Below, in pieces: positions 32,801 to 45,212 of a stretch of 64,000 nucleotides of DNA (the first letter of the stretch is position 1; every line of letters starts with the position of its first letter). The position numbers and the translations under genes were made by a program. Below the pieces are notes generated by a model. It had not been told where the DNA came from. It was given only the letters and a program-made list of their open reading frames with translations, and made no database searches. The DNA is from Biomphalaria glabrata (lineage: Eukaryota > Mollusca > Gastropoda > Planorbidae). The stretch lies in NCBI RefSeq assembly GCF_947242115.1, contig NC_074720.1, positions 11,782,645 to 11,846,644 of the forward strand, written 5' to 3'.

Positions 32801-35800
32801 AGTTAATTCATTGATACTTGACACAGTAAGTAATTTAAAAAAATGCATTCTTGACATGGATACACAGATTTACAGTAGATCTAAATGTCTTTCACCTTTC
32901 CTTTAGCTCCAGTTGTCCATAATACAAGCTCAAACTCATCCAATGGACATTTCAGCTCCTTGTAAAGTTTAATATTTCCATTTTGTGGTAAAGAAAATGT
33001 CTCATCACAAGAACAGCAGTAGAGCCTAGAAGGTTTGGCCTGGACAAACTTCATGTATCTTCGACACTTTCCACACCTTCAATAAAACATAATTGTTTAT
33101 AGTTAGAATTCTTAACATTTCAGATAATTAAAGACAGTTTTAGCTTCAAAATAAAAAGTGTCACATTAAAAAAAAAAGTCCTTTCCCACTTTCAGATAAA
33201 ATGACCTCATGAAGTGGCAGTTACAGGACTGGGTTGTGTGAATCCTTTTGGAAGACCTAGATCACACAATATTTGAATTGAGAATTGCACAAATTTTATA
33301 TAAAGTTCTTGATTATCTTGCAAATGAATAAAAAAAATAAATTTCAATCGATTATCTGTCTGTATTTAAAGATATACATTTAATATTTATATTTTTAGCT
33401 GTAAACATGTTGCTCTAGATAAGATGTGGTGGATGACGAGTAAAGCGGTTGAACTAAAGGGTCTTGAATTCAAATTCCAATGTTATAGTTGGGATTCTCA
33501 ATTAGAATTAAACAATGTTTAAGTCCACCAAATACCAGCTATTTACTGGTACCATATACTGGTAGCATCATAACATCTTCATTATAGCCAGATCTTGATG
33601 GAAACTTTATACTGATGTGACAGTACATTAAAAACATAGAATGGAAATAGCTAAGAGACAAATTAACGGACAAGAGACCCACTTCAGTAGTGCTTAGGAA
33701 AGGACACCCGTTTTATAAGACCTGACAACAGTGGACTGTACCGAGGAAATTCTAGATGCCACAAAAGGGTCTTCTCTAATAAGGAATAAAAGAAAAGCCT
33801 AACAGATGTAATTCCCAGAAGCATTTCAATAACTTGCTTGATCTTCATTCAGAATAAAGTGTAACACAGGCTTTTGAGTACAAAAGATAACTTCAACTGG
33901 ATTTGCAAAATAAAGTCTCCCAGAAGACAAAGCATTTTCTTCAACAGTGGTCAAATATTTAGGCACAGCTGGATCTTTTTCGGGACATAGCAATTTTCTT
34001 CTATAACTCCACATTCAAAGTTGCATAATTCCATAATGTATTTCATAAATGGAATCTACCTAGACAATGGTCTTCCACTGTCAGCTAAGCTGGAAAACGT
34101 CATTTCAAACAATTCATCCATAGCAGTGATGCAGTCCACAAAGTAGCGAAACTTTCTGTGAAATATATCAATGGCATGTTGCTTGACTTCTAAGAAGTCT
34201 GCTTTCCCCAGAGCTATAAGTGCCAGCTGTTGTTCCACTGATGATCTAATCGTAGGTAACACCAGGTCAACATCTATCTGTACACAGCAAATGAAATTAA
34301 CAAAAATGAATGTGAATACAAGAATTAAAGTAAAAATTTAGATTTTAAAAGAATCTAATTTATTTTTTTTTTTAAAGTATCAAGTTGATAAAACATATGT
34401 ATCATCACCAGCTCTCCTACATTTAAAATATTTCTTTTTAGGCTTTAATAAATCAATGTAGAGTACCCAGAGATTGAAATGAGACTAGTAACACATCTCT
34501 AGGAAAAAAAAAAGAAAGAAAAGCAAATTTCACTAACTAGCATCACATGTCAAAATTTAGAACACTTAATTAAAAGGACACTCTAGGACAGAAGATTAAA
34601 AAATTCAAAGTAGGATTAATACATAATACTTCATCTTTTTCATCTGTCCCTTGACTTTCGTTGTAGGCATGCTGTGATAGTTTGCGTAACTAAATCCGTC
34701 CAATTTTCTTGGCAAGTAGCAGGATATCAAAAGAAAGGCCAGTCCATGTTCTCCAGTCAGCTTTTTTTTTGGATGACACTTTTTTCATGCTCCCTCCACT
34801 GTATAAGTTTGGGCTGTGTTTTATGTCCCAATATGTCCCAACCAGCTCACAGCTTTCTTCTCTTCACAGTATTGAAGAGTTCCTCCTTTTTGCCAGCCAG
34901 TGAGTTGACTTAAAAAAACAACTTAGTTTTTTTCCATGACATTTGATTCCCAGTATTTTTCTGTAGCCTTTACTCTCAAAGGCTTGAATTCTTCAACCAG
35001 CACAAGCATTCAGTGTCCAACTTTTACAAGCCTACAGAAGTACAAAAACTACTAGTGAAGAATACAGTTTAAATGTACTTGGAAGCTGAAGTTACTCTTC
35101 TAGATTTTCTAGTTTGCTCATGGCAGCGGATGCCAGGCTTAAACAGGTTTGTATCTCTTTTATTGACCCTCCATCTCTTGCTATGTTTGATCCTAGGTAT
35201 TTAAAATGATTCAACTTCTAATGTTTGGTCATTCAACTGTATGCAACATCTCATACTATCTCCACCACAAACTAGTATTTTGCTTTTTTCAGCACTGATT
35301 TCCATGCCAACAATCTCAACAAAAAAAATAAAAAAGACTTCTTAGAGTAACATAGTGTAAGTTCAAATGGTGTTCATAAATATGGACGAATGAAAGGCAG
35401 TAAAAGATATACTTAGAAATTATTTATCTAATTTTGTTTTCCAATGAGACAACTCTTTACTACTAAACTAAGGGGAAAGTGAAGTTGAAATTAAAAAAAA
35501 AATTATATTTACCTTTTGGTAGCCATGAACAAGTACTATACCAAGTGGTGTTGGTTTCAACTTCCTGCCAGGGATGATGGAGACATAGTTTCTCTCACAG
35601 ATATTGTTGATGTGAACAGGGATGCTGGCATCAGTGCCAATCCCATGCTTCTCCATCAGAGAAATCAGTTCACTCTCAGTCAGATAGTCAGGGGGACTGG
35701 TTTGTTTCTCTACCAGTTTCACCTAAACAAACAAACAACTAGTGCTCAAACACTTATCACAAAACAATGCAAGGAGGAGTGAGGTTTCAATTTCAAAGTT

Positions 35801-38800
35801 GGCTTATAAAGAAGGCGATGCCAACATAATTCCTATAAAACACACTACTTTGATCAGGTCATCTGTTAAACCTATCAATGGATCAGTAAATATTAAGAAT
35901 AGCCTTTTTGATTTTGCAAAGTAGATCATACAGGATGTTTCACCATTAATGTAGAAAATATTTTTATTAGCTAAAAAAAAAAATTAATAAATTATACAAG
36001 TTGAACAGAGATGGAAAAAAAAAAGTTGACATATGGACTAATATGGTACATGGGAAATTAATTTTTTTGCAGCATTTTCTAAATTAAAGAATTCCATATA
36101 AAAAGGCACCCTTAAACATTTGGCTTTAAGTGACTTGATTGATTTTAAATGAAAGGGACTTGGACTCAGGAAGTAGAATAATGAGATAGAAAGAGAGTCA
36201 CACAAGTCTTTGAATGGATTGAATTTTAGTGTGTTGAAAGTCAAAACTTAAATTTTGAAATATCTTGTGTTTTAAATTGTATTCTTAGTGGTATATATAG
36301 TTTGATCAAATGTAAATTTTCACTCAATAACTAAATATTTTTAGCTTTAATATACATGTGTTTTAATCATATATATTACCTTTGCCTACATATAAGCCTG
36401 TGCTAGATAACTGAAGTTGTAAACCTAACTCTAACAGTCATTGAGGTCACCCTATTCAGGCTTTAACTAACTCATGTTACCGCAAAAACAAACCTCTTCT
36501 ACTGACAACTTTTCATCTTTCTTCAAAGAAGGTATCTCCTCATCATCGCCCAGTTGCATCCATGGCATGATAGTGGTGAACCCAGGGTCAACCTGAACTT
36601 TTCCGGTGCAAGAAAACTTCTCTGAGCCAATCTCAAAATAAATAGTTGTTTGCAGGTAAGTGCAGTTGGGACTGACCTGCAGGAACATGGATACAAGGTT
36701 AGAAACAAATGAAATCAAGATGTGCCTAAATACATCAACAGTAGCATCTATCGTAACTGACCTTTTGAAAGCAATGGTGATATAAATGCTGAGACAAGCA
36801 GTTTAAGTTATCTTTCTATAATATGCTGCTTTTAGAATATCTTTGATCACATTGAAGACTATGTTAATTGAACTATAATGTGCTACTTTTAGAGTCCCTT
36901 TGATCAGATTGAAGAATATATGAAATGAAACCCAACACCATAGGATGCTGCAGAAACCATTATGGTACCTCCTTTTTGACAGGAGGGGATGTTGATTTAA
37001 AACTCAAACAGTACAAACCTATTGAAATTTTTCCAACATTTTGAAATAAAAGAATCCAATAGGCTAATTTAAAGTATAAACTTACAGTAGCAATAAAGTT
37101 TCTAGTGATGTAATCATAGAGCTTCCAGCTGTCATGGTCTAACTCTCCTTCAGTGGCAGCCTTCATAGGAGTGATAGGTGGATGGTCTCCTGCATCATGG
37201 CCCTTCCTTAATACAACACAATGAGGGAAGTTATCATCCAGCAACAAAATGAATGAACTAAAAGAAAATAACATAGCCAGCCTGTGTAAAACATACAACA
37301 CTTACTTTGGTTTCTCAATGCCATTCTGTAGCAGCTCTGTCACATATTTGCCCCAAACTGGATGGGAAGCCTGTTGTCTCAAAGTACCTCTAAATGACAG
37401 CATTAAAGTAAAACAGCATTAAAGTAAAACAGCAATAAAGTAAAAGTCATAAAATGAAAGAAAAATAAAAACTTATAAAATAATAAAACAACATTTTTGA
37501 GGTCAAGAACATAGATCTATAGGACAAAGCAAAATTTCACAGAAAGATTATATCTGATACCAATTTTATTCACGAATAATGGTTTCTGCAGCCCCTGTAG
37601 TGTGGGATATAGATTAGTAAATTTCACAATAATTTTGTACATTGGATATATCTAAGATGAATACTTTTTCAGAATAATCTGTACACTATATACAGAAGTT
37701 AAAAAAAAAAAAGTTTCTAAATTAAACTACTACTTGCCAATAAGAACTTAAGTTTGATGGTAAACTTACATGTGTTCAATACACCTTCAATTATAGCTTC
37801 AAAGTAAATAGAAAGTAAACTTGACAGCCATTACACTATTTTCTCCATACTATTGGCTTGATATTCTCTCAAGGTGACCTGCCCAAGTTTTTTTTTTTTT
37901 TTTTAAATTTATTTCTGTCACTTCAGATGCCTCTTCATATAATTGGTGTATTTCCTGGTTAGTGTGTGTCCTCCAACAAGTTTCATCTTGTACAGCTCTA
38001 TACATTTTTCTAAGAATTTTCCTTTCCTAAGGGATTTTTGGTTATGTCCAGGTTTCACTTGTATACACACCAACTGGTTTTCAGATAAGTTTTGTTGATA
38101 GTTTTTCTTAAAATTGTTTTGCTTATGTGTGCAGCTGCAGCTAGACTTTCCTTTACTATTGTCAGTTTTGGAATTGATTGTACTTTTTATATATTTGAAA
38201 TTTTTTTTTTTTCAAGCATGATAAATATGAGCTTTAATTAGGGCTATACACAGCGACTATATATCTAGTGAAGTAAAAACAGATCGTCTACAAACTTCTA
38301 TTAAAACAAAAGTTTTGTGAAGAGTAAAGTGTTCAGCATGAAACTTGCCTCAAGTCAAAATTTTCTGGATAAGAGTTAGTTTCAGTCCTGGGGTAACTGA
38401 TGTATCCTTGGGTGTAGAGTCTTTCAGCTATCTGCATTGTATGCTGAGGACCCATGCCTTTAGACACAAAGGAGAATAGAAATAATGTTAATATAAAATC
38501 CACTCAATGTTTCAAGGTACTTCCACTAGATACAATAATGTTACAATCAACAAAATTCTATACCCTAACTCTACTCATTCAGACTAATGACTTACCTAAC
38601 CCTGAACTGGCTACTCTCAACATTTCAACTGTATTTAAAGCAAGAGGTCTTTGTTTCTCTCCTCTTTTCTGAATAGTTTCCAAGACCCTGAGAAATGTAT
38701 ACAAGACCTTTGCATAATTTAGTTTTTTTTATTTTGATATCCCTTACATTAAGCAATTTTCATTAAAATGAGAGCTTTAGAATGAAGAGTTTCAGAAGAA

Positions 38801-41800
38801 TATTGAGCCATGTATTTAGGGCACATTTCTCTCTATTTGAAGGTGCAAAGTATTGATACATCAACAATGTTTTTAAGTACTCACAATGCACCATCTCCGG
38901 TCTTGATACGATTAACAAACATTTGGGCCACTTCTTTATCAAACAGTCGCACCCTTTCCCAATCTAAATATAGATTTTTCCCATTTGGGAGCTGAACCTA
39001 TTTAGAAAAGAATTGTAAATCTTCAGAATTTGATTCACATTTGAAATAATCAAACAGATAAATAAATGTAATATAATAATATTTAAAAATGATTTAAAAT
39101 CTATGAGTAGGTCATTAACTTTTTGTCTTTGACTTCTGAATTATTTTTCCACACTTGGACAGGATTAATGTTTCACCCTTTCAGAGTGCAAAAATGCTTC
39201 GATTAAACTTTTATATAACTTTTTGTTTTTTATTAGAAAATGATAAATTTGGTATAGAATTCAAGGGGAATGCATGCTCTTCTTATATAGCACAAAGTAA
39301 TTTTTATAAAACAAAAAATTATTTTATATCAATGTTTGAAATTTAAAAATACAAACTACAGACTGTGAAAACACATTGAAAGAAGGAAATTCTGGAAAGT
39401 ATTCAAGACAATATTTTTAGCAATTAAAAAGATATATTGGAGAAAAAAATAAATTAAAAAACACTGACGTTGCCAGCGTTGATCCGAGCTTTATAGCTGG
39501 GTAAAATCAACTATGGGAGCACCATTACGGAGTCATAGAGTTAATTAACTTCTGTTTATATGTAGAGTACTCTAACAATAAAATGAGTCACCTACCTGCA
39601 CATTAATCACCCAGTAAGGCTCTGGCTTGAAGGACTGGATTTTATCATGACGTTCAACACAAAAACCAAGAGTAGGAGTCTGACAAGGTCCATAAGAGAT
39701 CAGAGTACTGTCCAGATCTCCATATTTACCCTGGCGATCACAACATAGTCATTTAATGATTTACTGAAATAATCATAGTACTGATCTAATGATGGTGTAT
39801 AGATAGATACCTGTTAAACATATAGATATATGTTACATATATTTTTTCAGTACAAATAATTTAATGAAACAACTAAAACCTGAAAGAAACGAGTCTGATA
39901 ACGTGTAAAGGCACATCCAATTCGTAGATCTAACTCCTGCCTTGCATCCACAGACAACGCTTCATTCTTATTGGGTTGAACTAAATGATTCATGGCGTGC
40001 TTTATGTCAGTATCTGTAATTGCACTGAATCTTGCTCTGTAGATTTGCTATAATGTTGAATTTTTGTAAAAATATTAAAAAATTAAATTGTTTAGTAATA
40101 TTTTGTATTTAAACCATACATGCAATTTTAACAAGCATTCATTTTTTAAACAAATAAATTATGTTTTTTTTCTGTTAATTCCTTGTTTAGAACCATAACT
40201 CTAAATCAAACTCCTTTGAGTAAAGTTTTATTGTCACAAAACCAGCAAAAGGTAACCAACCTGAGTGGATAGACGATTCATTACACTCCTGACACAGTCA
40301 ATAACTTCAAAGCAAATGTTCTCTCCCTCTTTATCACAATCCAACCATAAGACCAGATAGTCTACACTGGTGGCCTGAAAAATCAATAATATCAGAACCT
40401 TTACTGAGCACAATAGGGTTACTTAGAAATACTATGACTCCATCACTGCAGATTGAAAATATACACTAATTAACATAAGTTATGAATATACACTAAACGA
40501 ACCACAAAAACTCAAACTATCCAGGAAATAGGTTTGATAACATTAAAAACAAAACAAACTCAGTGACAGTAAAAACACCTGTTCTCTTCAAAATATCGAG
40601 AGGCCAAGTGCGCTTGAACTTGGCTTGTCTACCTAGAAGGGGGCTCAAGGTTCGACACCCGACTCGGGCAGAGTTGTGTTTACTGAGCGCCTAAAGGCAG
40701 CACGGAAAACCAACTCCTAGATACCCTCTCCCCACCACTGGTCCACAAATGAGATTGGACCAAAAGCACTCTGAGCATGCAATAAGCATGAAAGTAGTGC
40801 TATATAAAAGCTATAATAATAATTTCCAGAAAAATAACTTCCCAGAGACACTCCTCTCCTCATAAAACAAAACTCAAAGCATTCAGTCCACGTGACATGC
40901 ATACCCTTAACATTCACACCTTGGGACTATATAAACAAAGGGATATAACTCTTCCACACCCAAATATTAACATAGAAACAATGCATTCAGTCTCGCTAAT
41001 GACAAATAGACTTAGGAACTCATAACAATACTAGACTTTAGATATCATACGTAGAATGTATTAGTGCTTTACAAACAATTAAAATAAGTTGTAATCTTAT
41101 GCTTGTAATAAATAAAGTGAAACCTTTAATAAAATGCAAAGACATATAAACTTATGTTTATGATATGCAATACTGAATTGGTTAGGTAATGTTTTAAACA
41201 AGCTACTTAATAAGCTTGAAGACAATTTAAACAAATAATAATGTAATTACTTCTTTCCGTAAAAATGTTGGCATATGTAAGTTTGGATTGGCTTCTTTCT
41301 TGCTAATTGGTGCTGTAAAAAGCTCTACCTGTAAAATGTATGAAACAAATTACAAACTATTTTGAGTTTGTTCTTACATGATAAAACAAAATCACACACA
41401 ACAATATCACTAAGAAACAGAAAGAAAGAATCTTTAAAATACTGTCAATGCTGTTTGTTTCTATTGGACTAAATGAAATAATAAACAAGCACCTCAAGTT
41501 TCTAACTGCAGTAGTCATTAAAAAAAATCTTCAAATTTTAAGCAGAAAAAAATTGAAAAAGGGGGGCGGGGGCAGAGGAGTAAACATTAAAGCAAAGATG
41601 TTCTTAAGGAAAGGGACACAATGCACTTGAGTTTGACATATTTTAGCTACATAGTTATAGTGATTACTTTGGCAACCTCTTTATTTACTCAAGACAAATT
41701 ATAATGATGATTCATACATTCACTGGTCATTTTTTATTAATAGAAATATGATTTCAGTTCAGAGTAGCATGTTGTACGGATTTCAAACCAAGGTTCACAA

Positions 41801-42288
41801 CTGGCAAATAGTTATACAGGCTACATGATAACAGAAGTAAGTGTAATTTACTGTCAAGTAAACTGTACATTAATTGTCAGCTTGATGTCGAAAGGAAACT
41901 TTACTTGTAAACATACACAGGTTCTGTTTGCAGCTAAACAATTTCATAAGACAACTGCAATGCATGTTTTGATTTAGAAGCCTATAGTCTGATGGATGGC
42001 TTTATCTAAACATGTTTTATTTCATGAAAAAAACATTTTTATTCAAATGCTTACAGGATCTACTTTGTCCCAGTTATTGTATTTGCCTGGAAAGTCACAA
42101 CCCATGACATGTCCACAGACTGAAGTCATTTTGAAGAAGACTTGCTCTCCATTGAACTTGCCAGTATATTCATGAATGGAACAAGCCCCATTGGAGCCTT
42201 TCCTTGAGTTCATGTTCCCATTGGACAATATTTTAGCTAATGATTGAGCTAGTGAGGGCTTCTCAGCCACCATCAAAACTGTCTTCAT
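29833..42288 (-). CDS. TOP3B: DNA/RNA topoisomerase 3-beta, 17 coding exons, complete
   Basis: Exons, 5' to 3' on the minus strand: 42288-42055, 41328-41251, 40374-40261, 40047-39880, 39730-39596, 38991-38885, 38687-38596, 38457-38349, 37389-37306, 37206-37086, 36676-36494, 35722-35513, 34277-34060, 33076-32896, 32234-32035, 31309-31207, 30054-29833. Phases all join and give 852 residues (human 862). It starts [20 protein letters not shown] (Toprim), with the metal motif DCDKEGEN near residue 114 and the catalytic tyrosine in [10 protein letters not shown] at about residue 331. Cys-rich zinc modules follow (CGKC, CPYC, CNEC, CVEC, CEEC, CVFC), then a glycine-arginine-rich tail and the family end AAYFV. 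It relaxes DNA and RNA with a TDRD3 partner, in nucleus and cytoplasm. Intron 8 uses a GC donor. Introns carry SINE and LINE pieces. No damage seen. Confidence 0.95.
32655..32805 (+). repeat. AATTA-rich interspersed repeat, copy 4
   Basis: In a TOP3B intron. TTCCCATTCTCTGATCAAGT, GAAACTTCAAACGATTATTA and AATTAACCAATTAGTTAATT align with copies at 5325, 7800 and 17335. Confidence 0.6.
33420..33545 (+). mobile_element. Possible degenerate SINE in TOP3B intron
   Basis: GATGTGGTGGATGACGAGTA and GGTCTTGAATTCAAATTCCA resemble decayed A and B boxes spaced like a tRNA head. Weak. Confidence 0.35.
34640..35330 (-). mobile_element. LINE remnant in TOP3B intron 12
   Basis: Minus-strand pieces [19 protein letters not shown], then [12 protein letters not shown] match the RT segment following the catalytic centre of invertebrate LINEs. 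Downstream pieces ([20 protein letters not shown]) may belong to the same insertion. Many breaks. Confidence 0.55.
36817..36935 (-). repeat. ~60-bp imperfect tandem duplication in a TOP3B intron
   Basis: ATAATATGCTGCTTTTAGA at about 36819 and ATAATGTGCTACTTTTAGA at about 36876, both followed by CTTTGATCA-[CG]ATTGAAGA. Confidence 0.6.
37890..38150 (-). mobile_element. LINE RT-tail remnant in TOP3B intron 8
   Basis: Minus-strand reading [20 protein letters not shown] then [15 protein letters not shown] parallels the ERKILRKIYG...RTN-E-[IL]Y stretch that follows the RT domain in many LINEs. It sits in the GC-AG intron. Confidence 0.5.
40598..40825 (+). mobile_element. tRNA-derived SINE in TOP3B intron 2
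   Basis: GAGAGGCCAAGTGCGCTTGA (A-box-like) and CTCAAGGTTCGACACCCGAC (good B box) form a tRNA-like head. The body contains GAGCGCCTAAAGGCAGCACG and ends TATATAAAAGCTATAATAAT. Antisense to TOP3B. Confidence 0.75.
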
Positions 42289-42442
42289 TGTAAAAGTTTT
42301 GATGTATCTACAAAGCACAGTTCTTGTGAGATGACACTAAGTTCATCTAAATACAAATGTTCAATCTGAAATGATAAACAAACATTTGGCATGAAGTTAT
42401 GCAAGCTTGAAAAACATTTATTATAAATATATGCTTTCTTAA

Positions 42443-42705
42443 GGGGCAAAGTGGCCCATTGGTAAAGTGCTTGGCTTCATAGGGTCAAGGGCTTGAGTCT
42501 TGATGAAGACTGGGATTTTTAATTTCAGGATTTTAAGGGCACCCCTTGAGTCCAGCCAACTCTTATGGGTACCGACATTATTTGGAGAAGTAAAGGTGGT
42601 TAGTTGTTGTGCTGGCCACTTGACAACTCATTAACCATCAGTCATAGAAACAGATGACCTTTACATCATTTGCCCAGTAGGTCTGAAAGGGGTACTTTAC
42701 TTTTC
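42443..42705 (+). mobile_element. tRNA-derived SINE, near full length
   Basis: GCAAAGTGGCCCATTGGTAA (A box) and AAGGGCTTGAGTCTTGATGA (B-box remnant), then a conserved body: GAAGACTGGGATTTTTAATT, TTGTGCTGGCCACTTGACAA, AACAGATGACCTTTACATCA and GGTCTGAAAGGGGTACTTT. Just upstream of the TOP3B start codon. Confidence 0.8.
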
Positions 42706-42805
42706 ATCACAGTATAAAGTTTACAAAAGAAGTTATTAACAGACTTTTAAAAATATTAATAATCAATACTCAAAATTTGACAAACATATCTTTTATCATT
42801 TTTTA

Positions 42806-42936
42806 ACATTAGTTGGGGAAAACAAAGGTGGTGAATAGTTGAGCTGGCCCCATGACACCCTTGTGCCATAGAAAAAGATGACCTTTACATCCTCTGCTAT
42901 AGACCACAAGGTCAGAAAGGGGTACTTTTTTTTTTA
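42806..42936 (+). mobile_element. SINE 3' fragment, same family
   Basis: ACATTAGTTGGGGAAAACAA, AGATGACCTTTACATCCTCT and AGAAAGGGGTACTTTTTTTT repeat the body of the preceding SINE without its tRNA head. Confidence 0.75.
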
Positions 42937-43027
42937 CCACTCTAAATAATTCCCATATTGAGAAGATAATTGATAATTATCTCCTACATGTATCTATTTG
43001 TTAATCTAGACATGCATGCTAATTAAA

Positions 43028-43345
43028 GACTAAACTCTGCGGAGTCATTGGTTTTTCTGGCTGATTCAGGCAACCCATTCCTTTCTCTAATGACACTAGG
43101 AAAGAAGGAGCACTTGTACGAAATTGTCCTTGCATATAAGACATTATACAGTGCCTTTATCTTTGTATCTTACTGAGTAGTTTATAATGATTTGTATGTG
43201 TAAGTTATGGTTCAGTGTTTTATGTATTATTGCTACTTTACTTTTTAGTTTTTTGTCCTGAACTCAAACTCAGCATGAAATGTCTTTAAATTTAGTGACT
43301 TTATTAGATCTAGATTGGTGTTACTCAAGTCATATGTGGATATAA
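43028..43345 (-). mobile_element. Diverged LINE 3' fragment (relative of copies 1 and 2)
   Basis: Aligns base for base with 10780-11100: GTCATTGGTTTTTCTGGCTG, CAGGCAACCCATTCC and GGAAAGAAGGAGCACTTGTA. More diverged than copy 2 and disrupted. Confidence 0.75.
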
Positions 43346-43359
43346 ATTATATTTTATAT

Positions 43360-44450
43360 ATAAGACTACTACATTTAGTAGCCTACTAGACTTGTACCTA
43401 GATCTAGATCATATAGATCTAGAATAATCTAAATAAGCAATATATAATAATAAGCTATACTCATAATACAGTAATACTGTAATTAAAAACTAGATATTTT
43501 CAATATCAATGACCATAAGCCATTTATAAATAATTTTAAATGTAACATCAATTTTTAGATCTAGAGATCTAGTTTAGATTTAGATCTACATTGACTAAAA
43601 GTTAAGTACAAGGTATTTGACTGACTGATTTTTGTTAGCCAGCACAAGTTTCTGTGCAGTTAGATTCTGAGACACCAGATGGATGTCTTTTCTAATTTAC
43701 ATTTTATTAGATAATTTGTCATTACTAACAAATTTATAATTTAATTATTAGATCTAGATCTCTATAAGTTCAAATTAGTGTAGTCTACATCTAGATCTAT
43801 AAATAATCTATATAGAATCTGGTATATTAGTCATTAATCTATGCCATAGTTATAATTATAGTAATTACATTTCACTTGGCATCTGCTTGCTAACATAGAT
43901 CTATAGTGACTATAGGTAAAAAAAAAAGTATAAGGCAAGGTAAGAACTTTGGAATCTTGAGTCATGATACTAACTCAATTTATTATATATCTAACTGAAT
44001 TGACATTACTAGAGACTAGTAGAGATTTAAAGTGTCTAGTAGTAGATCTAGTTATGTCTAAGTCAGTTTAAATGACTGTTATTGTTATGTCAGTTATGAT
44101 CATGATGACTAAACTAGAAATACTCACTGTCACTCACTCACCGTGATGTGACTCAATGAGTCAATCATTCAATGATTCAATTATCAATATGACTAGGAAT
44201 CCAGTTCCACAAGACAAGTAAAAGATTTTACAAACAATCGTACTTATCCGCAGTGAAGTTATCGTAAGTTCGTAACAACAATGAAACATGCAAACTAGAT
44301 CTGGATTTAATCTAAATCTAAATCTAGTCCTAGAATAACGAAGTGCAATTGAACTCGTCTATAGATCTATCAAAAGAAAGTTAAAACGAAAATAAATACA
44401 AAATTTAGATCTAGAGTCTAGATATAGATCTATGTTTCTGTTTATTTACC
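43360..44450. other. AGATCT-rich stretch upstream of TOP3B
   Basis: Dense TAGATCTAG-type words (43395-43440, 43555-43590, 43745-43800, 44040-44050, 44400-44430). It could hold the TOP3B promoter and a non-coding first exon, since the acceptor-like TTTGTAG just upstream of the start codon suggests an upstream leader exon, but I cannot place it. Confidence 0.35.
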
Positions 44451-44932
44451 GTACCTTCAGTTTAGACTCTTAGAGAAACCTCTACTTTTTCACTTTATTC
44501 AGGTGTTTTGTTTCTTTTTTAAACGATAATTCAAAAGAGTTAGACAACCTACACTTACCTATATGTTACAAGTAAAGTGCGAAATGCAAGCATTCTATAG
44601 ATCTCGAATGTCTCCATTTCATACTTTGCCTAGGCATTCTATAAAATGACTAATTCTGCGTCAGGCAGAGTAAAAAAATGTCTTATTTAGAAAGATATTC
44701 ATACATTAAACATAGGTCTATATGAGTGAAAAAAACAACAACAAACAAATAGCAGGATTTCATTAGGCTAAAAATACTTTTGTAGACCTAATATGTTTTT
44801 ATAAAAGCAATTTCAATTTTTAAATAAAATTATTTTTAAAATCTACAAATAGACAAAGTAATTTATTGCAACTCTTTCATGCTGCTCTTATTTGAAATAT
44901 TTGTGTTAGTTTCTTCTTAAATACAAAATAAA

Positions 44933-45069
44933 TCTTATCTTATATAATACAGACGTTACTTCAAAAAAGAAGATGATTACGTCCTACGCGTCATGCATTA
45001 ATTTAGTCATGCATATTAACAAATGACCTAAATTCCGCAAAGTCACTGGTTTTCCTGGCTATAGCTCAG
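44933..45069 (-). mobile_element. Short 3' end of the same LINE family
   Basis: TCTTATCTTATATAATACAG, then CGTTACTTCAAAAAAGAAGA and ACGTCCTACGCGTCATGCAT match the 3' end of copies 1 and 2 nearly exactly. It stops after CTGGCTATAGCTCAGG, a strongly 5'-truncated insertion of about 137 bp. Confidence 0.8.
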
Positions 45070-45212
45070 GAAATATAATAATGTTCTGTCTCAGATCCAT
45101 ATAGAAGGGTTGAGAGAACCACGGGCTGCCTGGTAGACATTGATTTTTGTAGGCAGTCGCAGCGATTTATTCCGCCAAATTCTCGCCTGAAGGCGTCCAA
45201 AAGCGCTACTGG
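45070..45212 (-). mobile_element. LINE RT fragment of a second family
   Basis: The minus strand gives AFGRLQARIWRNKSLRLPTK with INVYQA in one frame and VVLSTLLYGSETEH in the next, the familiar RT C-terminal block. Wedged between two pieces of the CR1-like LINE and the LTR fossil. Confidence 0.7.

Noticed and set aside
33826-34014. 62-codon minus-strand frame in a TOP3B intron as an extra exon
   Set aside because: Exons 13 and 14 already join in phase with family-length protein; no homology recognised. Possibly a mobile-element scrap.
40598-40690. tRNA gene
   Set aside because: A- and B-box-like sequences are present but the cloverleaf is degenerate and a SINE body follows; the same holds at 17605, 28200 and 42443.
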